A DNA stretch of 64,000 nucleotides. Source: Streptomyces sp. NBC_00271. GTDB taxonomy: Bacteria > Actinomycetota > Actinomycetes > Streptomycetales > Streptomycetaceae. Shown here in pieces: positions 40,691 to 49,796 of this stretch. The DNA lies in NCBI RefSeq assembly GCF_036178845.1, contig NZ_CP108070.1, positions 10,044,001-10,108,000 of the forward strand, given 5' to 3'. The stretch's first letter is position 1. Every line of letters begins with the position of its first letter. A program made the position numbers and the translations under genes. Under the pieces are notes generated by a model. The model saw nothing but the letters and a program-made list of their open reading frames with translations. It did no database searches and had not been told where the DNA came from.

Positions 40691-43120
40691 TCAGGCGGGC
40701 AGTGGCTGTTCGGCCCAGATGGTCTTGCCGGTGGGGGTCTGGCGACTGCCCCAGCGCTCGGCGACCTGGGCGACCAGCAGCAGCCCGCGCCCGCCCTCGT
40801 CGAAGACCCGGGCTCTGCGCAGATGGGGGGCGGTGTTGCTGCCGTCGGAGACCTCGCAGATGAGCGTGGAGCCGCGGATGAGGCGTAGCCGGATCGGCGC
40901 CTCGCCGTAACGGATGGCGTTGGTGACCAGTTCGCTGACGATCAGCTCGGTGGCGAACGCCGTTTCGTCCAGCCCCCACGCGGCCACCTGTTCGCCCGCC
41001 ACCTTGCGGGCCCCGGCGACGGCCGCTGGATCCAGCGGCAGGTGCCAGGTCCGCATCTGCCGGGCGTCGAGCGCGGAGGTACGGGCCAGGAGCAGGACGA
41101 TGTCGTCGGCGGGAGGGCTGGTCAATGCGGTGCTCAGCACCTGGTCACAGGTCTCCTCCAGCGTGTCGGCCGGACTGCTGAGCGCCCGGCGCAGCAGTTC
41201 GAGCCCGACGCCGATGTCCCGGTCGGCGGTCTCGACCAGGCCGTCGGTGTAGAGAGCGAGCAGGCTTCCCTCACCGAGCTCCACCTCGGTGGACTCGTAC
41301 GGCAGACCGCCGAGGCCGAGCGGCGGCCCGGCGGGCAGGTCCAGAAACCGCACGGTGCCGTCCGCGGTGACCAGGGCGGGCGGCGGGTGCCCGGCGCGTG
41401 CCATGGTGCAGCGGCGGGACGCCGGGTCGTAAACGGCGTACAGGCAGGTGGCCCCGACCTCACCCGACGTCTCCTCCGCCCGTCCGCGCGCCTCCGGACC
41501 CTCTTCCCGGTCGAGCCTGATGACGAGGTCGTCGAGCTGGGTGAGCAACTCGTCGGGGGCGAGATCGACGTCCGCGAGAGTTCGTACGGCGGTCCGCAGG
41601 CGCCCCATCGTGGCCGAGGCCTGAATGCCATGGCCCACCACATCGCCCACGACCAGGGCGACCCGCGCGCCGGACAGCTGGATCACGTCGAGCCAGTCCC
41701 CTCCGATGTCGGCTCCGGAACCGGCCGGGAGGTAGCGGTAGGCGACCTCCACCGCCGTGAGAGCCGGTGGCCGCTCGGGCAGCAGACTGCGTTGGAGTGC
41801 CAGCGCCGTGCGGCGTTCATGGGTGTAGCGGCGAGCGTTGTCCACGCTCACCGCCGCCCTGGCGACGATCTCCTCCGCGAGCAGCAGGTCGTCCTCGCCG
41901 AAGGACTCCGGCGTCCGGTGCCGCAGGAAGTGCACCATGCCCAGGGTCACCCCCCGGGCCCGCAGGGGGACCATCATCACCGAGTGGATCATGTACTTGC
42001 CCACGGTCGCGGCACGGGCCGGGGATGATTCGACCCACGCCCGCAGCGCCGGGTCGTCCGACCGGTGCCGGGTGCCCCGGCCGCTGACCAGCGCCAGCAC
42101 CGGCAGCGAATCCGCCGGGTAGCGCCCCGTGCCGCCCGAGGCGACCACCGACTCCGGGCATCCCTTCAGTACCGATCGCTGCGCGGCGCGGCGGACCGTG
42201 ACCGACTCGCCTGGCGGCACCGACCGGGGCTCCTCGCCCTGCGCCACGGATTCCAGCAGGTCCACGGTGACGAAGTCCGCGAACCCGGTCACAGCCACCT
42301 CGGCCAGCTCTTCGGCCGTTCGGGTCACATCCAGGGTGCTGCCGATGCGAAGGCTCGCGTCGTTGAGCACGGCCAGACGCTGTCGGGCCCAGTACTGCTC
42401 GGTGGTGTCGAACACGGTCGCCGACAGCCCGTGCACCGTGCCGTTCTCGTCCTTCAACGGCGACAGGAACATCGACCACGCATGCTCCCGCGTCTCGCCG
42501 GGAGCCTGGCCGTGCTGCTCATGGAAGATCATCTCACCGGTGCGCAGCACCTCCCGCTGGAGGCGGTCGTACTCGTCGAAGGGCCAGCTCGGCTCGATCT
42601 CCCACAGCGTCAGGCCCCGCATCTCCTTCTCGGTCCTGCCCATCACCCGCGTCATGACCTCGTTGGCGGCCACGAGCCGCGCATCGAGGTCGTAGACCGC
42701 CACCGGCAGCGGGAGCTGCGCCAGCGTGCGGCCCCACATCGCGGCCGCATTCGGGTCGGACGGTCCGGCAGGGTTCGTCAGCGCCGCGCCGGTCACCAGC
42801 CAGAGCCTCCGGCGCGCCGCGTCCACCAGCGGGGCTCCCCGGAGCCGCACCACGACACGACCACCCTCCCGGTGCCGAAGGGCCACCTCGGTGGCCCACT
42901 GGCGCCCTTCGGCGATGTGGCGCCGCGCGGAGGCGGGCAGGTCGGCGGCGAGCAGGTCGGTGGCGTGGCGGCCCACGATCTCTTCGGGTTCGTAGCCGAG
43001 CAGCTGCGTGGCTCCGGCACTCCACACCATGACCGAACCCCGGGCGTCGACGACGACAGCGGAGTCCTCCGGTACGGGCGTCGGCACCTTGCCTCCGGAT
43101 GCGACGTGCTCGCTATCCAT
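40691..43120 (-). CDS. PAS-PAS-GAF-SpoIIE phosphatase with HATPase (RsbU/RsbW-like) domain
   Basis: The 809-residue cytoplasmic protein has a PAS domain (about 17-120, SAVVVDARGSVMVWSAGATQLLGY), a second PAS (140-250), a GAF domain (about 265-440), and a SpoIIE/PP2C phosphatase core (GSGADIGGDWLDVIQL, VVGDVVGHGIQASATM, PADDIVLLLAR). It ends with an HATPase_c module (FATELIVSELVTNAIRYG, DEGGRGLLLVAQ). Such fusions dephosphorylate and sequester anti-sigma antagonists in stress and development. It stands alone, divergent from the IclR gene. Confidence 0.92.
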   Translation of the reverse strand: MDSEHVASGGKVPTPVPEDSAVVVDARGSVMVWSAGATQLLGYEPEEIVGRHATDLLAADLPASARRHIAEGRQWATEVALRHREGGRVVVRLRGAPLVDAARRRLWLVTGAALTNPAGPSDPNAAAMWGRTLAQLPLPVAVYDLDARLVAANEVMTRVMGRTEKEMRGLTLWEIEPSWPFDEYDRLQREVLRTGEMIFHEQHGQAPGETREHAWSMFLSPLKDENGTVHGLSATVFDTTEQYWARQRLAVLNDASLRIGSTLDVTRTAEELAEVAVTGFADFVTVDLLESVAQGEEPRSVPPGESVTVRRAAQRSVLKGCPESVVASGGTGRYPADSLPVLALVSGRGTRHRSDDPALRAWVESSPARAATVGKYMIHSVMMVPLRARGVTLGMVHFLRHRTPESFGEDDLLLAEEIVARAAVSVDNARRYTHERRTALALQRSLLPERPPALTAVEVAYRYLPAGSGADIGGDWLDVIQLSGARVALVVGDVVGHGIQASATMGRLRTAVRTLADVDLAPDELLTQLDDLVIRLDREEGPEARGRAEETSGEVGATCLYAVYDPASRRCTMARAGHPPPALVTADGTVRFLDLPAGPPLGLGGLPYESTEVELGEGSLLALYTDGLVETADRDIGVGLELLRRALSSPADTLEETCDQVLSTALTSPPADDIVLLLARTSALDARQMRTWHLPLDPAAVAGARKVAGEQVAAWGLDETAFATELIVSELVTNAIRYGEAPIRLRLIRGSTLICEVSDGSNTAPHLRRARVFDEGGRGLLLVAQVAERWGSRQTPTGKTIWAEQPLPA

Positions 43121-43325
43121 GGGTTCTTACCCTCGTCCTCGCCTCGGCGGAGCCCTGAGGAGCGCCCGGAGGTAACCGGGCGCACATCGAGGGCGTCGTC
43201 TCCAGCCTCCCGCGGCGCCGTTCCGCCCTCAAGCCAGGGCATCGGCCGTACGCCCGATCCGTACGCGCAGTCGGGTGGGGCGTTGCCGCCTTGCTCGTGT
43301 CGCCTGACCGGCGCACTCTGGTCGT

Positions 43326-44084
43326 ATGGGTGTTCGTGAGGGCCCCACGCTGATCACGTCCGTGCAGCGGGCGTTTCGTCTGCTGGAGGCGGTGGGCGCG
43401 CACGAGAACGGTGTGCCGGCGAAGCAGCTCGCACGGGAGACGGGGCTGCCCCTGGCCACGGCGTACCACCTGCTGCGGACGATGGTGCACGACGGCTATG
43501 TGCGGAAGCTGGGCGACGGCGGGTTCGTGCTGGGGGACAAGGTCCAGTCGCTGCACAGCTCGGGGCGCGGACAGGCGTTGCTGGGGCGGGTGCGTCCCAC
43601 ATTGGCGGCGTTGCGGGACGAGATCACGGCTGCCGCCTATCTCACCTTCTACGAGGAGGGCGAGATCCGGGTCGCGGAGATCGTCGACAGTCCCCGGGCG
43701 CCGCGGGTGGATCTGTGGGTGGGGATGGAGGACGCGGGGCACGCGACCGCGCTGGGCAAGTGTGTGCTGCGGGAGCTGGACGACGAGTCGCGCGAGGACT
43801 ACCTCTCGCGGCATCCCCTGGCGGATCTCACGCCACGGACGATCACGAGTCCGTGGGAACTGTTGCGGCGGCTGGACTCCTCGCCGATGGCTCCGGCCGT
43901 CACGGATCTGGAGGAGTACTCGCTGGGGACGGTGTGTGTCGCGGTGCCGGTGTACAGCGGGGAGACACTCGGCTCGCTCGGTGTCTCGCTGCCGGTGAAC
44001 CGGCTCTCCCGGCTCGAGGAGGTTCTGGAGCGGTTGACGCCGACCGCGAACCGCGTGACCAGGAGCCTCTCGCTCACTATCTGA
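43326..44084 (+). CDS. IclR-family transcriptional regulator
   Basis: The 252-residue protein has the IclR winged helix (LITSVQRAFRLLEAVGAHENG, LARETGLPLATAYHLLRTMVHDGYV) and the ligand-binding domain with HATALGKCVL and SLGVSLPVNRLSR. Ligands in the family include aromatic acids and sugars. No obvious target operon is adjacent: it is divergent from the SpoIIE gene and precedes a PP2C gene by about 100 bases. A CCGTTTC/GAAACGG hairpin follows it. Confidence 0.88.
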   Translation: MGVREGPTLITSVQRAFRLLEAVGAHENGVPAKQLARETGLPLATAYHLLRTMVHDGYVRKLGDGGFVLGDKVQSLHSSGRGQALLGRVRPTLAALRDEITAAAYLTFYEEGEIRVAEIVDSPRAPRVDLWVGMEDAGHATALGKCVLRELDDESREDYLSRHPLADLTPRTITSPWELLRRLDSSPMAPAVTDLEEYSLGTVCVAVPVYSGETLGSLGVSLPVNRLSRLEEVLERLTPTANRVTRSLSLTI

Positions 44085-44115
44085 AATCCCTGTCCTTGTC
44101 GCGTCCGACCCGAAC

Positions 44116-44135
44116 CCGTTTCCTGGATGAAACGG
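44116..44135. promoter_or_regulatory. Small inverted repeat after IclR gene
   Basis: CCGTTTC-CTGGAT-GAAACGG is a 7+7 base inverted repeat between the IclR gene and the next PP2C gene. It could be a terminator or an IclR-type operator; sequence alone does not decide. Confidence 0.4.
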
Positions 44136-44182
44136 ACATTTTAGGAGTGCGGGTGGCGCACGGTGAGGACTGCGGACGAAAC

Positions 44183-45655
44183 ATGAGTCAGGCCCGAGAC
44201 CATGGCGGCGCCCCCTGGCCGATAGGGCTGTTCAGGAACCGTGTGGCCGGTCCCGGGGCGTCGGCCCGGACACGCGCTGCCGCACACCTGGCTTCTGGTA
44301 CGCCGGTACTGTCCGTGCTGATCGTTCTCGGGGTCGTGCTCGTCGGCCTCGTCGGCGGAGCAGGCGTGATCTGGCTCTCCCTGCTCGTGGCCGGGCCCGC
44401 GCTGGCAGCCACGACCAGCGGGCCGCGCGGGGTCTTCTGCGTCGGTCTCCTCGCCGCGGTGCTGGGTGCCGCGCTCGGCATGCGGGACGGTGTGCCGGGC
44501 CGCGAACTGGTGGCCGTGCTGTCCGCGCTGGCGGCCGTCACTCTCGCGAGTGGCCTGTCCGGCGCGCTGCGGGGACGTCGTGAGCGGGTGCTCGCGGCCG
44601 TCCGCTCGGTCGCAGAGGCCGCCCAGCACGCGCTGCTGAGGCCGGTACCGGCGACGGTCGGGCCGTTTCAGGTGGCGGTCCGCTACAGCGCGGCGGCGGC
44701 GGAGGCCCGTATCGGCGGGGATCTCTACGCGCTGGTGCCCACTCCGTACGGCGTCAGGCTGATCGTCGGGGATGTGCGCGGCAAGGGGCTGCCGGCCGTG
44801 AGCACCGCCGCACTCGTCCTGGGTGTCTTCCAGGAGGCCGCCTACGACGAGCCCGACCTCCTCGCCGTCGTCGCCAGGATCGAGCGGAGCCTGGCGCGCA
44901 ACCTCGGTACCGACGACTTCGTCACCGCCGTTGTGGCCGGATACCCGCAGGCAGGGCATCTGGAGGTGGTGAACTGCGGACACGCGCCGCCGCTGCTGGT
45001 GCGTGCGTCCGGGGGTGTCGTGCCGGTGGATCCCACCCATCCCGCCCCGCCGCTCGGGCTGAGCGCTCTCACGGGCGAGACTCCCAGCCTCCAGGTGCTG
45101 CCCTTCGCCGACGGGGATCAGCTGCTGCTCTACACCGACGGGGTCACCGAGGCCCGCAACCACCACCGTGAGTTCTACCCGCTGGCCGAGGGACTGGCGC
45201 GCCACCTGTGCGACGAACCGGCGCGCACGCTCACCGCGCTGCACGACGAACTGCTGGCGCATGTGGGCGGCCGACTGCACGACGACGCGGCGCTGCTCCT
45301 GCTCCACAAGCCGGCGGTTGCGGACCCGGCGGGTGCCGATCCGGCGGTCCAGGACCCGGCGGTTTCCGGGCTGGCGGTTGCCGACTTGGCGGTTAAGGAC
45401 CCGGCGGTCCAGGACCCGGCAGTTTCCGACCTGGCAGCTTCCGACCCGGCGGCGCACGACCCGGCCCTTCCTTACCCGGGCGTTCCATACACGGCCGGTC
45501 CCGAACCGGTGGCCGAGACCGGTCGCGACGGCTGCCCCGGCTCCGTCCCGCCCCGGGGCAGCCGGATCCGGTTCGCCGAGCGGGTCGGCGAACCGGCGGA
45601 CCCGGGTGTTGCGCTCGGCTCCTTCACACCGTGCGGGCGCAACGGAGGAGGCTGA
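44183..45655 (+). CDS. Membrane-anchored SpoIIE/PP2C phosphatase with repetitive tail
   Basis: The 490-residue protein begins with two to three helices (VLSVLIVLGVVLVGLVGGAGVIWL, GLLAAVLGAALG, LVAVLSALAAVTLA). The PP2C_SIG core follows (AEARIGGDLYALV, RLIVGDVRGKGLPAVST, VVNCGHAPPLLV, QLLLYTDGVTEARN) and ends near LHDDAALLLLHKP. A tail then holds ten five-residue repeats (xDPAV, xDLAV) and a low-complexity end. The phosphatase core is complete. It may act on an anti-sigma factor antagonist. The repeat tail is unusual and probably variable in length. Confidence 0.88.
   Translation: MSQARDHGGAPWPIGLFRNRVAGPGASARTRAAAHLASGTPVLSVLIVLGVVLVGLVGGAGVIWLSLLVAGPALAATTSGPRGVFCVGLLAAVLGAALGMRDGVPGRELVAVLSALAAVTLASGLSGALRGRRERVLAAVRSVAEAAQHALLRPVPATVGPFQVAVRYSAAAAEARIGGDLYALVPTPYGVRLIVGDVRGKGLPAVSTAALVLGVFQEAAYDEPDLLAVVARIERSLARNLGTDDFVTAVVAGYPQAGHLEVVNCGHAPPLLVRASGGVVPVDPTHPAPPLGLSALTGETPSLQVLPFADGDQLLLYTDGVTEARNHHREFYPLAEGLARHLCDEPARTLTALHDELLAHVGGRLHDDAALLLLHKPAVADPAGADPAVQDPAVSGLAVADLAVKDPAVQDPAVSDLAASDPAAHDPALPYPGVPYTAGPEPVAETGRDGCPGSVPPRGSRIRFAERVGEPADPGVALGSFTPCGRNGGG
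45320..45469 (+). repeat. Ten 15-base tandem units in PP2C tail
   Basis: This stretch is exactly ten codon-quintets (ADPAG, ADPAV, QDPAV, SGLAV, ADLAV, KDPAV, QDPAV, SDLAA, SDPAA, HDPAL). The alternating Asp-Pro/Asp-Leu centre recalls pentapeptide repeats (A-D/N-L-x-x) but the Pro content makes a helix of that type doubtful. Long internal identities suggest recent slippage. Confidence 0.75.
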
Positions 45656-45678
45656 CGAGGGCCGCCGCGAGGCGTAGG

Positions 45679-46569
45679 TCAACGGGCCGCGCCGAAGTCC
45701 TGCGTCCAGTAGCTGCCGGGCTGTGCGAGACCCACGCCGATCTCCTTGAAGTCGCAGTCCAGGATGTTGCGCTTGTGGCCGGGACTGGACATCCAGCCCG
45801 CCATGACCGCCTCGGGGGTGGAGTATCCGAACGCGACGTTCTCGCCGTACGCACTCCAGGTGTAACCGGCGGTCGTGATGCGTTGGCCGGGATCCGAACC
45901 GTCGGAGCCCGTGTGCGACATGTTCTGGTGGCTCGCCATGTCCGCGCTGTGATCCTGGGCGGCCTTCGAGAGCTTCGCGTTCAGGGTCAGCGGGGAGCAG
46001 CCGACCTTGCCGCGCTCACTGTTGACCAGGGCCACGACACGAGTCACGGCGGCGGATGCCGGGGCCGTCGTGCCCGCGGTGCTCGGGGACGCGCTGGCGG
46101 TGGCCTCAGGCGCGGAGGGTGCCGTAGAGGCGGGTGCCTCGGGTGTGGCGGGTGCCGACGAGGCAGGGGCCTCGGGCGCGGAGGGTGCCGACGAGGCAGG
46201 GGCCTCGGGCGCGGAGGGTGCCGTCGAGGCGGGCGCCTCCGGTGCGGCGGGAGTCGCGGAGGCGGGTGCCTCGGGCGCGGCGGGCTCCGTCGCGACCGGC
46301 GCGGAGGGCGCGGTGGTGGCCTGCGAAGTGGGCTTCTGGGGATGCGCGGTCCACCCGCCGCCCTTCCGCCGCTCCTTCAGGGACGCGCGCTCCTGCAGGG
46401 ACGCGTTCTGCCAGTTCTTCCAGCTCTGCCGCTGACCGGAGGACTTCGCGTCCGGGGCGCTCTGGTCGTTCATGCACGCCATGGCGGCGGTCGGTACTGC
46501 CAGCGCGCTCAGCACGACGGCAGCGATGGTGATCTGCCGGTGGCGCGTCTTCCTGCGGTGCTTGCTCAT
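45679..46569 (-). CDS. Secreted CAP/SCP-domain protein with repetitive linker
   Basis: ATG 46569 gives a 296-residue protein. It has a signal segment (RHRQITIAAVVLSALAVPTAAMA) and a long Ala/Pro/Ser/Glu linker with 11-residue repeats (APEAPASxAPx). The CAP (SCP/PR-1/Tpx) domain follows: VVALVNSERGKVGCSPLTLN, HSADMASHQNMSHTGSDG, GYTWSAYGENVAFGYSTPEAVM and SPGHKRNILDCDFKEIGVG. The His/Glu residues of the CAP cavity are present. CAP proteins act in secretion, lipid binding or wall activities. The gene is convergent with the PP2C gene. Confidence 0.9.
   Translation of the reverse strand: MSKHRRKTRHRQITIAAVVLSALAVPTAAMACMNDQSAPDAKSSGQRQSWKNWQNASLQERASLKERRKGGGWTAHPQKPTSQATTAPSAPVATEPAAPEAPASATPAAPEAPASTAPSAPEAPASSAPSAPEAPASSAPATPEAPASTAPSAPEATASASPSTAGTTAPASAAVTRVVALVNSERGKVGCSPLTLNAKLSKAAQDHSADMASHQNMSHTGSDGSDPGQRITTAGYTWSAYGENVAFGYSTPEAVMAGWMSSPGHKRNILDCDFKEIGVGLAQPGSYWTQDFGAAR
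46090..46300 (-). repeat. 33-base minisatellite in CAP protein linker
   Basis: About six units encode APEAPASTAPS, APEAPASSAPS and variants. Adjacent units are nearly identical at DNA level, a sign of slippage or unequal crossover. Length probably varies between strains. Confidence 0.7.
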
Positions 46570-46665
46570 GCGGGCCTCGCTCGGTCGTCGCGGGGGCGCC
46601 ACCGGTGGGCCGGCTCCGCACCGGGACTGTGCCTGAGCTGTGGTGACGCCATTTGGGGCCGCCAT

Positions 46666-47025
46666 TGTTAAAACCTGCGTGAGTAAGCGGCAACGAGCGC
46701 GACTACTACCCGGCCTCGTAGACCCCGAACGTCCTTGAATCGGGCGTATGGGTGTGCAGACCCGGCTGACCGGAGCGCGCCATGGCCTGACGATCCGTCA
46801 GAAGGCTTCATGTGCCCGGAGGGCGGCGTGACGCGATCACGGTTGGCATATGTCAGAGGGACATGCGCACGTATGTCGGATTGCGGGTGGCAAGTCTGGC
46901 TATATCGCCCAGGCGCCATGTACTACCGCACCACGTTGATACGCGAACTCGGCGTGACGGATGTCACGCCGAGCTGCCACAACCATTCCCGACGATGGAG
47001 ATCGCGATGGTGATGGAGGACCGCG
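46666..47025. other. Intergenic region between CAP gene and paa operon
   Basis: The 360-base gap is AT-richer than its surroundings. It holds the CAP gene promoter region and a strong hairpin at 46948-46973 that probably ends the leftward paa transcript. Short frames here have no ribosome site or recognisable domain. Confidence 0.5.
46948..46973. terminator. Terminator downstream of paaE
   Basis: CTCGGCGTGAC (46948-46958) pairs perfectly with GTCACGCCGAG (46963-46973) over a GGAT loop. It is 53 bases past the paaE stop. Confidence 0.75.
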
Positions 47026-48144
47026 TCAGCTGTCGTAGTCGACGGCGAGCGTCTCCGTGACCGGGAACGACTGGCAGGTAAGGACATACCCCGCGTCGAC
47101 CTCGGCGGGTTCGAGGGCGAAGTTGCGGCGCATGTCGGCCTTGCCGTCGGTGACCAGGGCCCGGCAGGTGCCGCACACGCCGCCCTTGCAGGCGAAGGGC
47201 AGGTCGGGGCGGGTCTTCTGGGCGCCGTCGAGGATGCTCCGACCGCGGGACAGGGCGGCGGTCGTGGTGCGGCCGTCGAGCGTGATGGTGACCTCGCTGA
47301 CCGGGCCCACGGCGGCCGTGTCCTGGTGGTGCACCTCCCGCACGGGCTCGTCGTCCGCGTAGAACAGCTCCTGGTGGACCCGGTCGGCCGGCACGTCGAG
47401 CCCGGCCAGCACCCGCTGGGCGTCGCGGACCATGCCGTGCGGGCCGCACAGCCACCAGTGGTCCGCGCCCGCCACGTCGACCAGCGAGCCGACGAGCGCC
47501 GACAGCCGCTCGGCGTCCAGCCGGCCGGAGAGCACCTCGGCCTCGCGGGGCTCGCGGGAGAGGACGTGGGCGAGCTGGAACCGGGCCGGGTAGAGGTCCT
47601 TCAGGTCGGCCAGCTCGTCGGCGAACATCACGGTGTCGGTGCGCCGGTTGCCGTAGAAGAGGGTGACCGTCGAGCGGGAGTCCGCGGCCAGCACCGACTC
47701 GGCGATGGACAGCATGGGGGTGATGCCGGAGCCCGCGGCGATCAGCACATGATGGCCGGGGGTGGCGAGGTCGGGCGTGAAGGCGCCGGTCGGGGCCATG
47801 ACCTCGACCATGTCTCCGGGGCGTACCTCCCGCACCAGCCAGGCGGAGAACAGACCGCCGGGCACCACCCGCACCCCGATGCGCGGCACCGATCCGGCCG
47901 GCGAGCAGATGGAGTACGAGCGGCGCTCGTCACGGCCGTCGATCTCGCGCCGCAGGGTGAGCGACTGCCCGGGGGCGAAGGCGAACTCCTCGGCCAGCTC
48001 CGCAGGGATGTCGAAGCTGACCGCGGCCGCGTCCTCGCACAGGGGTTGCACGGCGGCGACCCGCAGGGAGTGGAAGGCCGGCCGACGGCGGGTACGCGGG
48101 CGTACCGCCGGGGCGGGGGCGGCCGACTCCATCAGGTCGTCCAT
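47026..48144 (-). CDS. paaE: Phenylacetyl-CoA epoxidase reductase subunit PaaE
   Basis: The 372-residue protein has a ferredoxin-NADP reductase module (FAD site RRSYSICSP, NAD site HHVLIAAGSGITPMLS) and a C-terminal plant-type 2Fe-2S domain (CKGGVCGTCRAL with a final Cys in LTCQSFP). PaaE feeds electrons to the PaaA diiron centre. Its ATG overlaps the paaD stop by one base, the last cistron of paaABCDE. Confidence 0.95.
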   Translation of the reverse strand: MDDLMESAAPAPAVRPRTRRRPAFHSLRVAAVQPLCEDAAAVSFDIPAELAEEFAFAPGQSLTLRREIDGRDERRSYSICSPAGSVPRIGVRVVPGGLFSAWLVREVRPGDMVEVMAPTGAFTPDLATPGHHVLIAAGSGITPMLSIAESVLAADSRSTVTLFYGNRRTDTVMFADELADLKDLYPARFQLAHVLSREPREAEVLSGRLDAERLSALVGSLVDVAGADHWWLCGPHGMVRDAQRVLAGLDVPADRVHQELFYADDEPVREVHHQDTAAVGPVSEVTITLDGRTTTAALSRGRSILDGAQKTRPDLPFACKGGVCGTCRALVTDGKADMRRNFALEPAEVDAGYVLTCQSFPVTETLAVDYDS

Positions 48145-48662
48145 CAGATCTCCTTGACGTACTCGAACGGTTCCAGGCAGGCGCGGCAGCGCCAGAGCGC
48201 CTTGCAGGACGTGGCGGCGAAGCGGGAGGTCTCCTCCGTGTCCGCCGAGCCGCAGCGCGGGCAGGGCACGGCGGCCCGCCGGGTGGTGGTGAGCACGAGC
48301 GGTACCGGACCGGCCGGGCGCCGAGGCGCGGCGCCGGGCGGGGCGATCCCGTGTGCGGCGAGCTTGCGGCGGCCCGCCGGGGTGATCCAGTCGCTGGTCC
48401 ACGGCGGGTCGAGGACGGTACGGATCTCGACGCGCTCGTATCCCGCGGCGGCAAGCCGCGCGGCCACGTCGGCGCGCATCTCCGCCATCGCCGGGCAGCC
48501 CGAGTAGGTCGGCGTGAGGCTCGCGACGACCGTGCCGTCGGGGGCGAGCGACACCTCGCGCAGCACGCCCAGGTCGGCGAGGGTGAGCATGGGCAGCTCG
48601 GGGTCGGGCACCTGTTCGGCGATGTGCCGGGCCCGTCGCGCATCGGTCAGTACGCTCACCAT
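48144..48662 (-). CDS. paaD: Phenylacetyl-CoA epoxidase assembly protein PaaD
   Basis: The 172-residue protein has a DUF59/MIP18 domain (IAEQVPDPELPMLTLADLGVLREV, LTPTYSGCPAM) and a C-terminal zinc-ribbon-like CPRCGSADTEETSRFAATSCKALWRC. PaaD matures Fe-S centres of the epoxidase. Start ATG 48662 overlaps paaC by seven bases (GTG 48659 would give a four-base overlap). Confidence 0.94.
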   Translation of the reverse strand: MVSVLTDARRARHIAEQVPDPELPMLTLADLGVLREVSLAPDGTVVASLTPTYSGCPAMAEMRADVAARLAAAGYERVEIRTVLDPPWTSDWITPAGRRKLAAHGIAPPGAAPRRPAGPVPLVLTTTRRAAVPCPRCGSADTEETSRFAATSCKALWRCRACLEPFEYVKEI

Positions 48663-49483
48663 GTCGCCCCCGGGTGGGCGCGGGCCACGCTTTGCAACTC
48701 GGCCAGCAGCGGCGCCAGATGCTCGGTGTGCTCGCCCGCGCGTCCGCAGCCGGGCAGCGGCCGGTACACCGGCATGGGCAGTCCGCCCGCCTCGGTCACC
48801 TGACGCAACACGGCGACGACCTCGTCCCGTACGTCGTAGGCCGTGAACAACTCGCCCAGGTACGGGGCGACCCGCTCCAGCGCCGTACGCATCCTGCGGT
48901 GGGACTCCGCCGTACCGTCGCCGAGCCGCACGGCCCACTCGGCCGCGTACTGGCGGTGGTAGGCCAGTTCCTTGACGCCCTTCGCGGCGATGGCGGAGAG
49001 CACCGGGTCGGGGTGCGCGGCGAGCCGCTCGAAGTGTGCGAGTCGCCAGCTGGACAGTGCCAGGAGCCGCACGACGGAGAACGCGAAGTCCCCGTTGGGA
49101 AGTTCGGCCAGGCGTACGTTGCGGAAGTCGTCGGCGTCGCGGAAGTAGGCGTAGGCGTCCTCGTCGCGGCCCGTGCCGTCCACCTGGCCGGCGCGCGCGT
49201 AGAGCAGGCGGGCCTGGCCGAGCAGGTCGAGGCCGATGTTGGCGAGCGCCACCTCCTCCTCCAGCTCGGGGGCACGGGTGGTCCACTCGGCCAGTCGCTG
49301 GGCGGACACGAGCGCGTCGTCGGCGAGCACGACGCAGCAGGCCGCCAGCTCAGCGGCGTCCAGCCCGTCCGGCACGGTGGTGTCGACCCCGTGCAGGGGG
49401 TCCTCGAAGCCGGTGCCGTACGCCCAGCGGGTGTCGTCCTCGTGTCCCTCGGCGAGGGTCAGGTAGACGTGGTCGTCACTCAT
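48656..49483 (-). CDS. paaC: Phenylacetyl-CoA epoxidase structural subunit PaaC
   Basis: The 275-residue helical protein (LANIGLDLLGQARLLYARAG, ELAYHRQYAAEWAVRLGDGT) is the non-catalytic ferritin-like partner of PaaA in the epoxidase. It lies eleven bases downstream of paaB. The diiron ligands are degenerate as expected. Confidence 0.95.
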   Translation of the reverse strand: MSDDHVYLTLAEGHEDDTRWAYGTGFEDPLHGVDTTVPDGLDAAELAACCVVLADDALVSAQRLAEWTTRAPELEEEVALANIGLDLLGQARLLYARAGQVDGTGRDEDAYAYFRDADDFRNVRLAELPNGDFAFSVVRLLALSSWRLAHFERLAAHPDPVLSAIAAKGVKELAYHRQYAAEWAVRLGDGTAESHRRMRTALERVAPYLGELFTAYDVRDEVVAVLRQVTEAGGLPMPVYRPLPGCGRAGEHTEHLAPLLAELQSVARAHPGATW

Positions 49484-49493
49484 GCCCTGCTCC

Positions 49494-49796
49494 TCAGATG
49501 TGCGGGACGTCGTCGGGGATGTCGTAGAAGGTCGGATGGCGGTAGACCTTGTCGGCGCTCGGCGCGAAGAACGGGTCCTTCTCGTCGCGGGTGGAGGCGG
49601 CGATGTGCTCCGAGCGCACCACCCAGATGCTCACGCCCTCGTTGCGCCGCGTGTACAGGTCACGGGCGTGGGTCAGGGCCATCGCGTCGTCGGCGGCGTG
49701 CAGCGAGCCGACGTGTACGTGGTTCAGTCCGCGCTTGCCCCGTACGAACACCTCGTACAGCGGCCAGCCGTCCTTCTTGCCGTCGATGTCGTTCAT
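49494..49796 (-). CDS. paaB: Phenylacetyl-CoA epoxidase subunit PaaB
   Basis: This 100-residue protein contains [24 protein letters not shown] and [19 protein letters not shown], diagnostic of PaaB, the small bridging subunit of the PaaABCE complex. ATG 49796 overlaps the paaA stop by four bases. Confidence 0.95.
   Translation of the reverse strand: MNDIDGKKDGWPLYEVFVRGKRGLNHVHVGSLHAADDAMALTHARDLYTRRNEGVSIWVVRSEHIAASTRDEKDPFFAPSADKVYRHPTFYDIPDDVPHI

Noticed and set aside
46090..46300. CRISPR-like regular repeats
   Set aside because: Units are contiguous, in frame with a secreted protein and have no spacers or cas genes, so this is a coding minisatellite.
46735..47013. Small frame after the CAP gene
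   Set aside because: It runs through the terminator hairpin, has no ribosome site and no similarity that I recognise.
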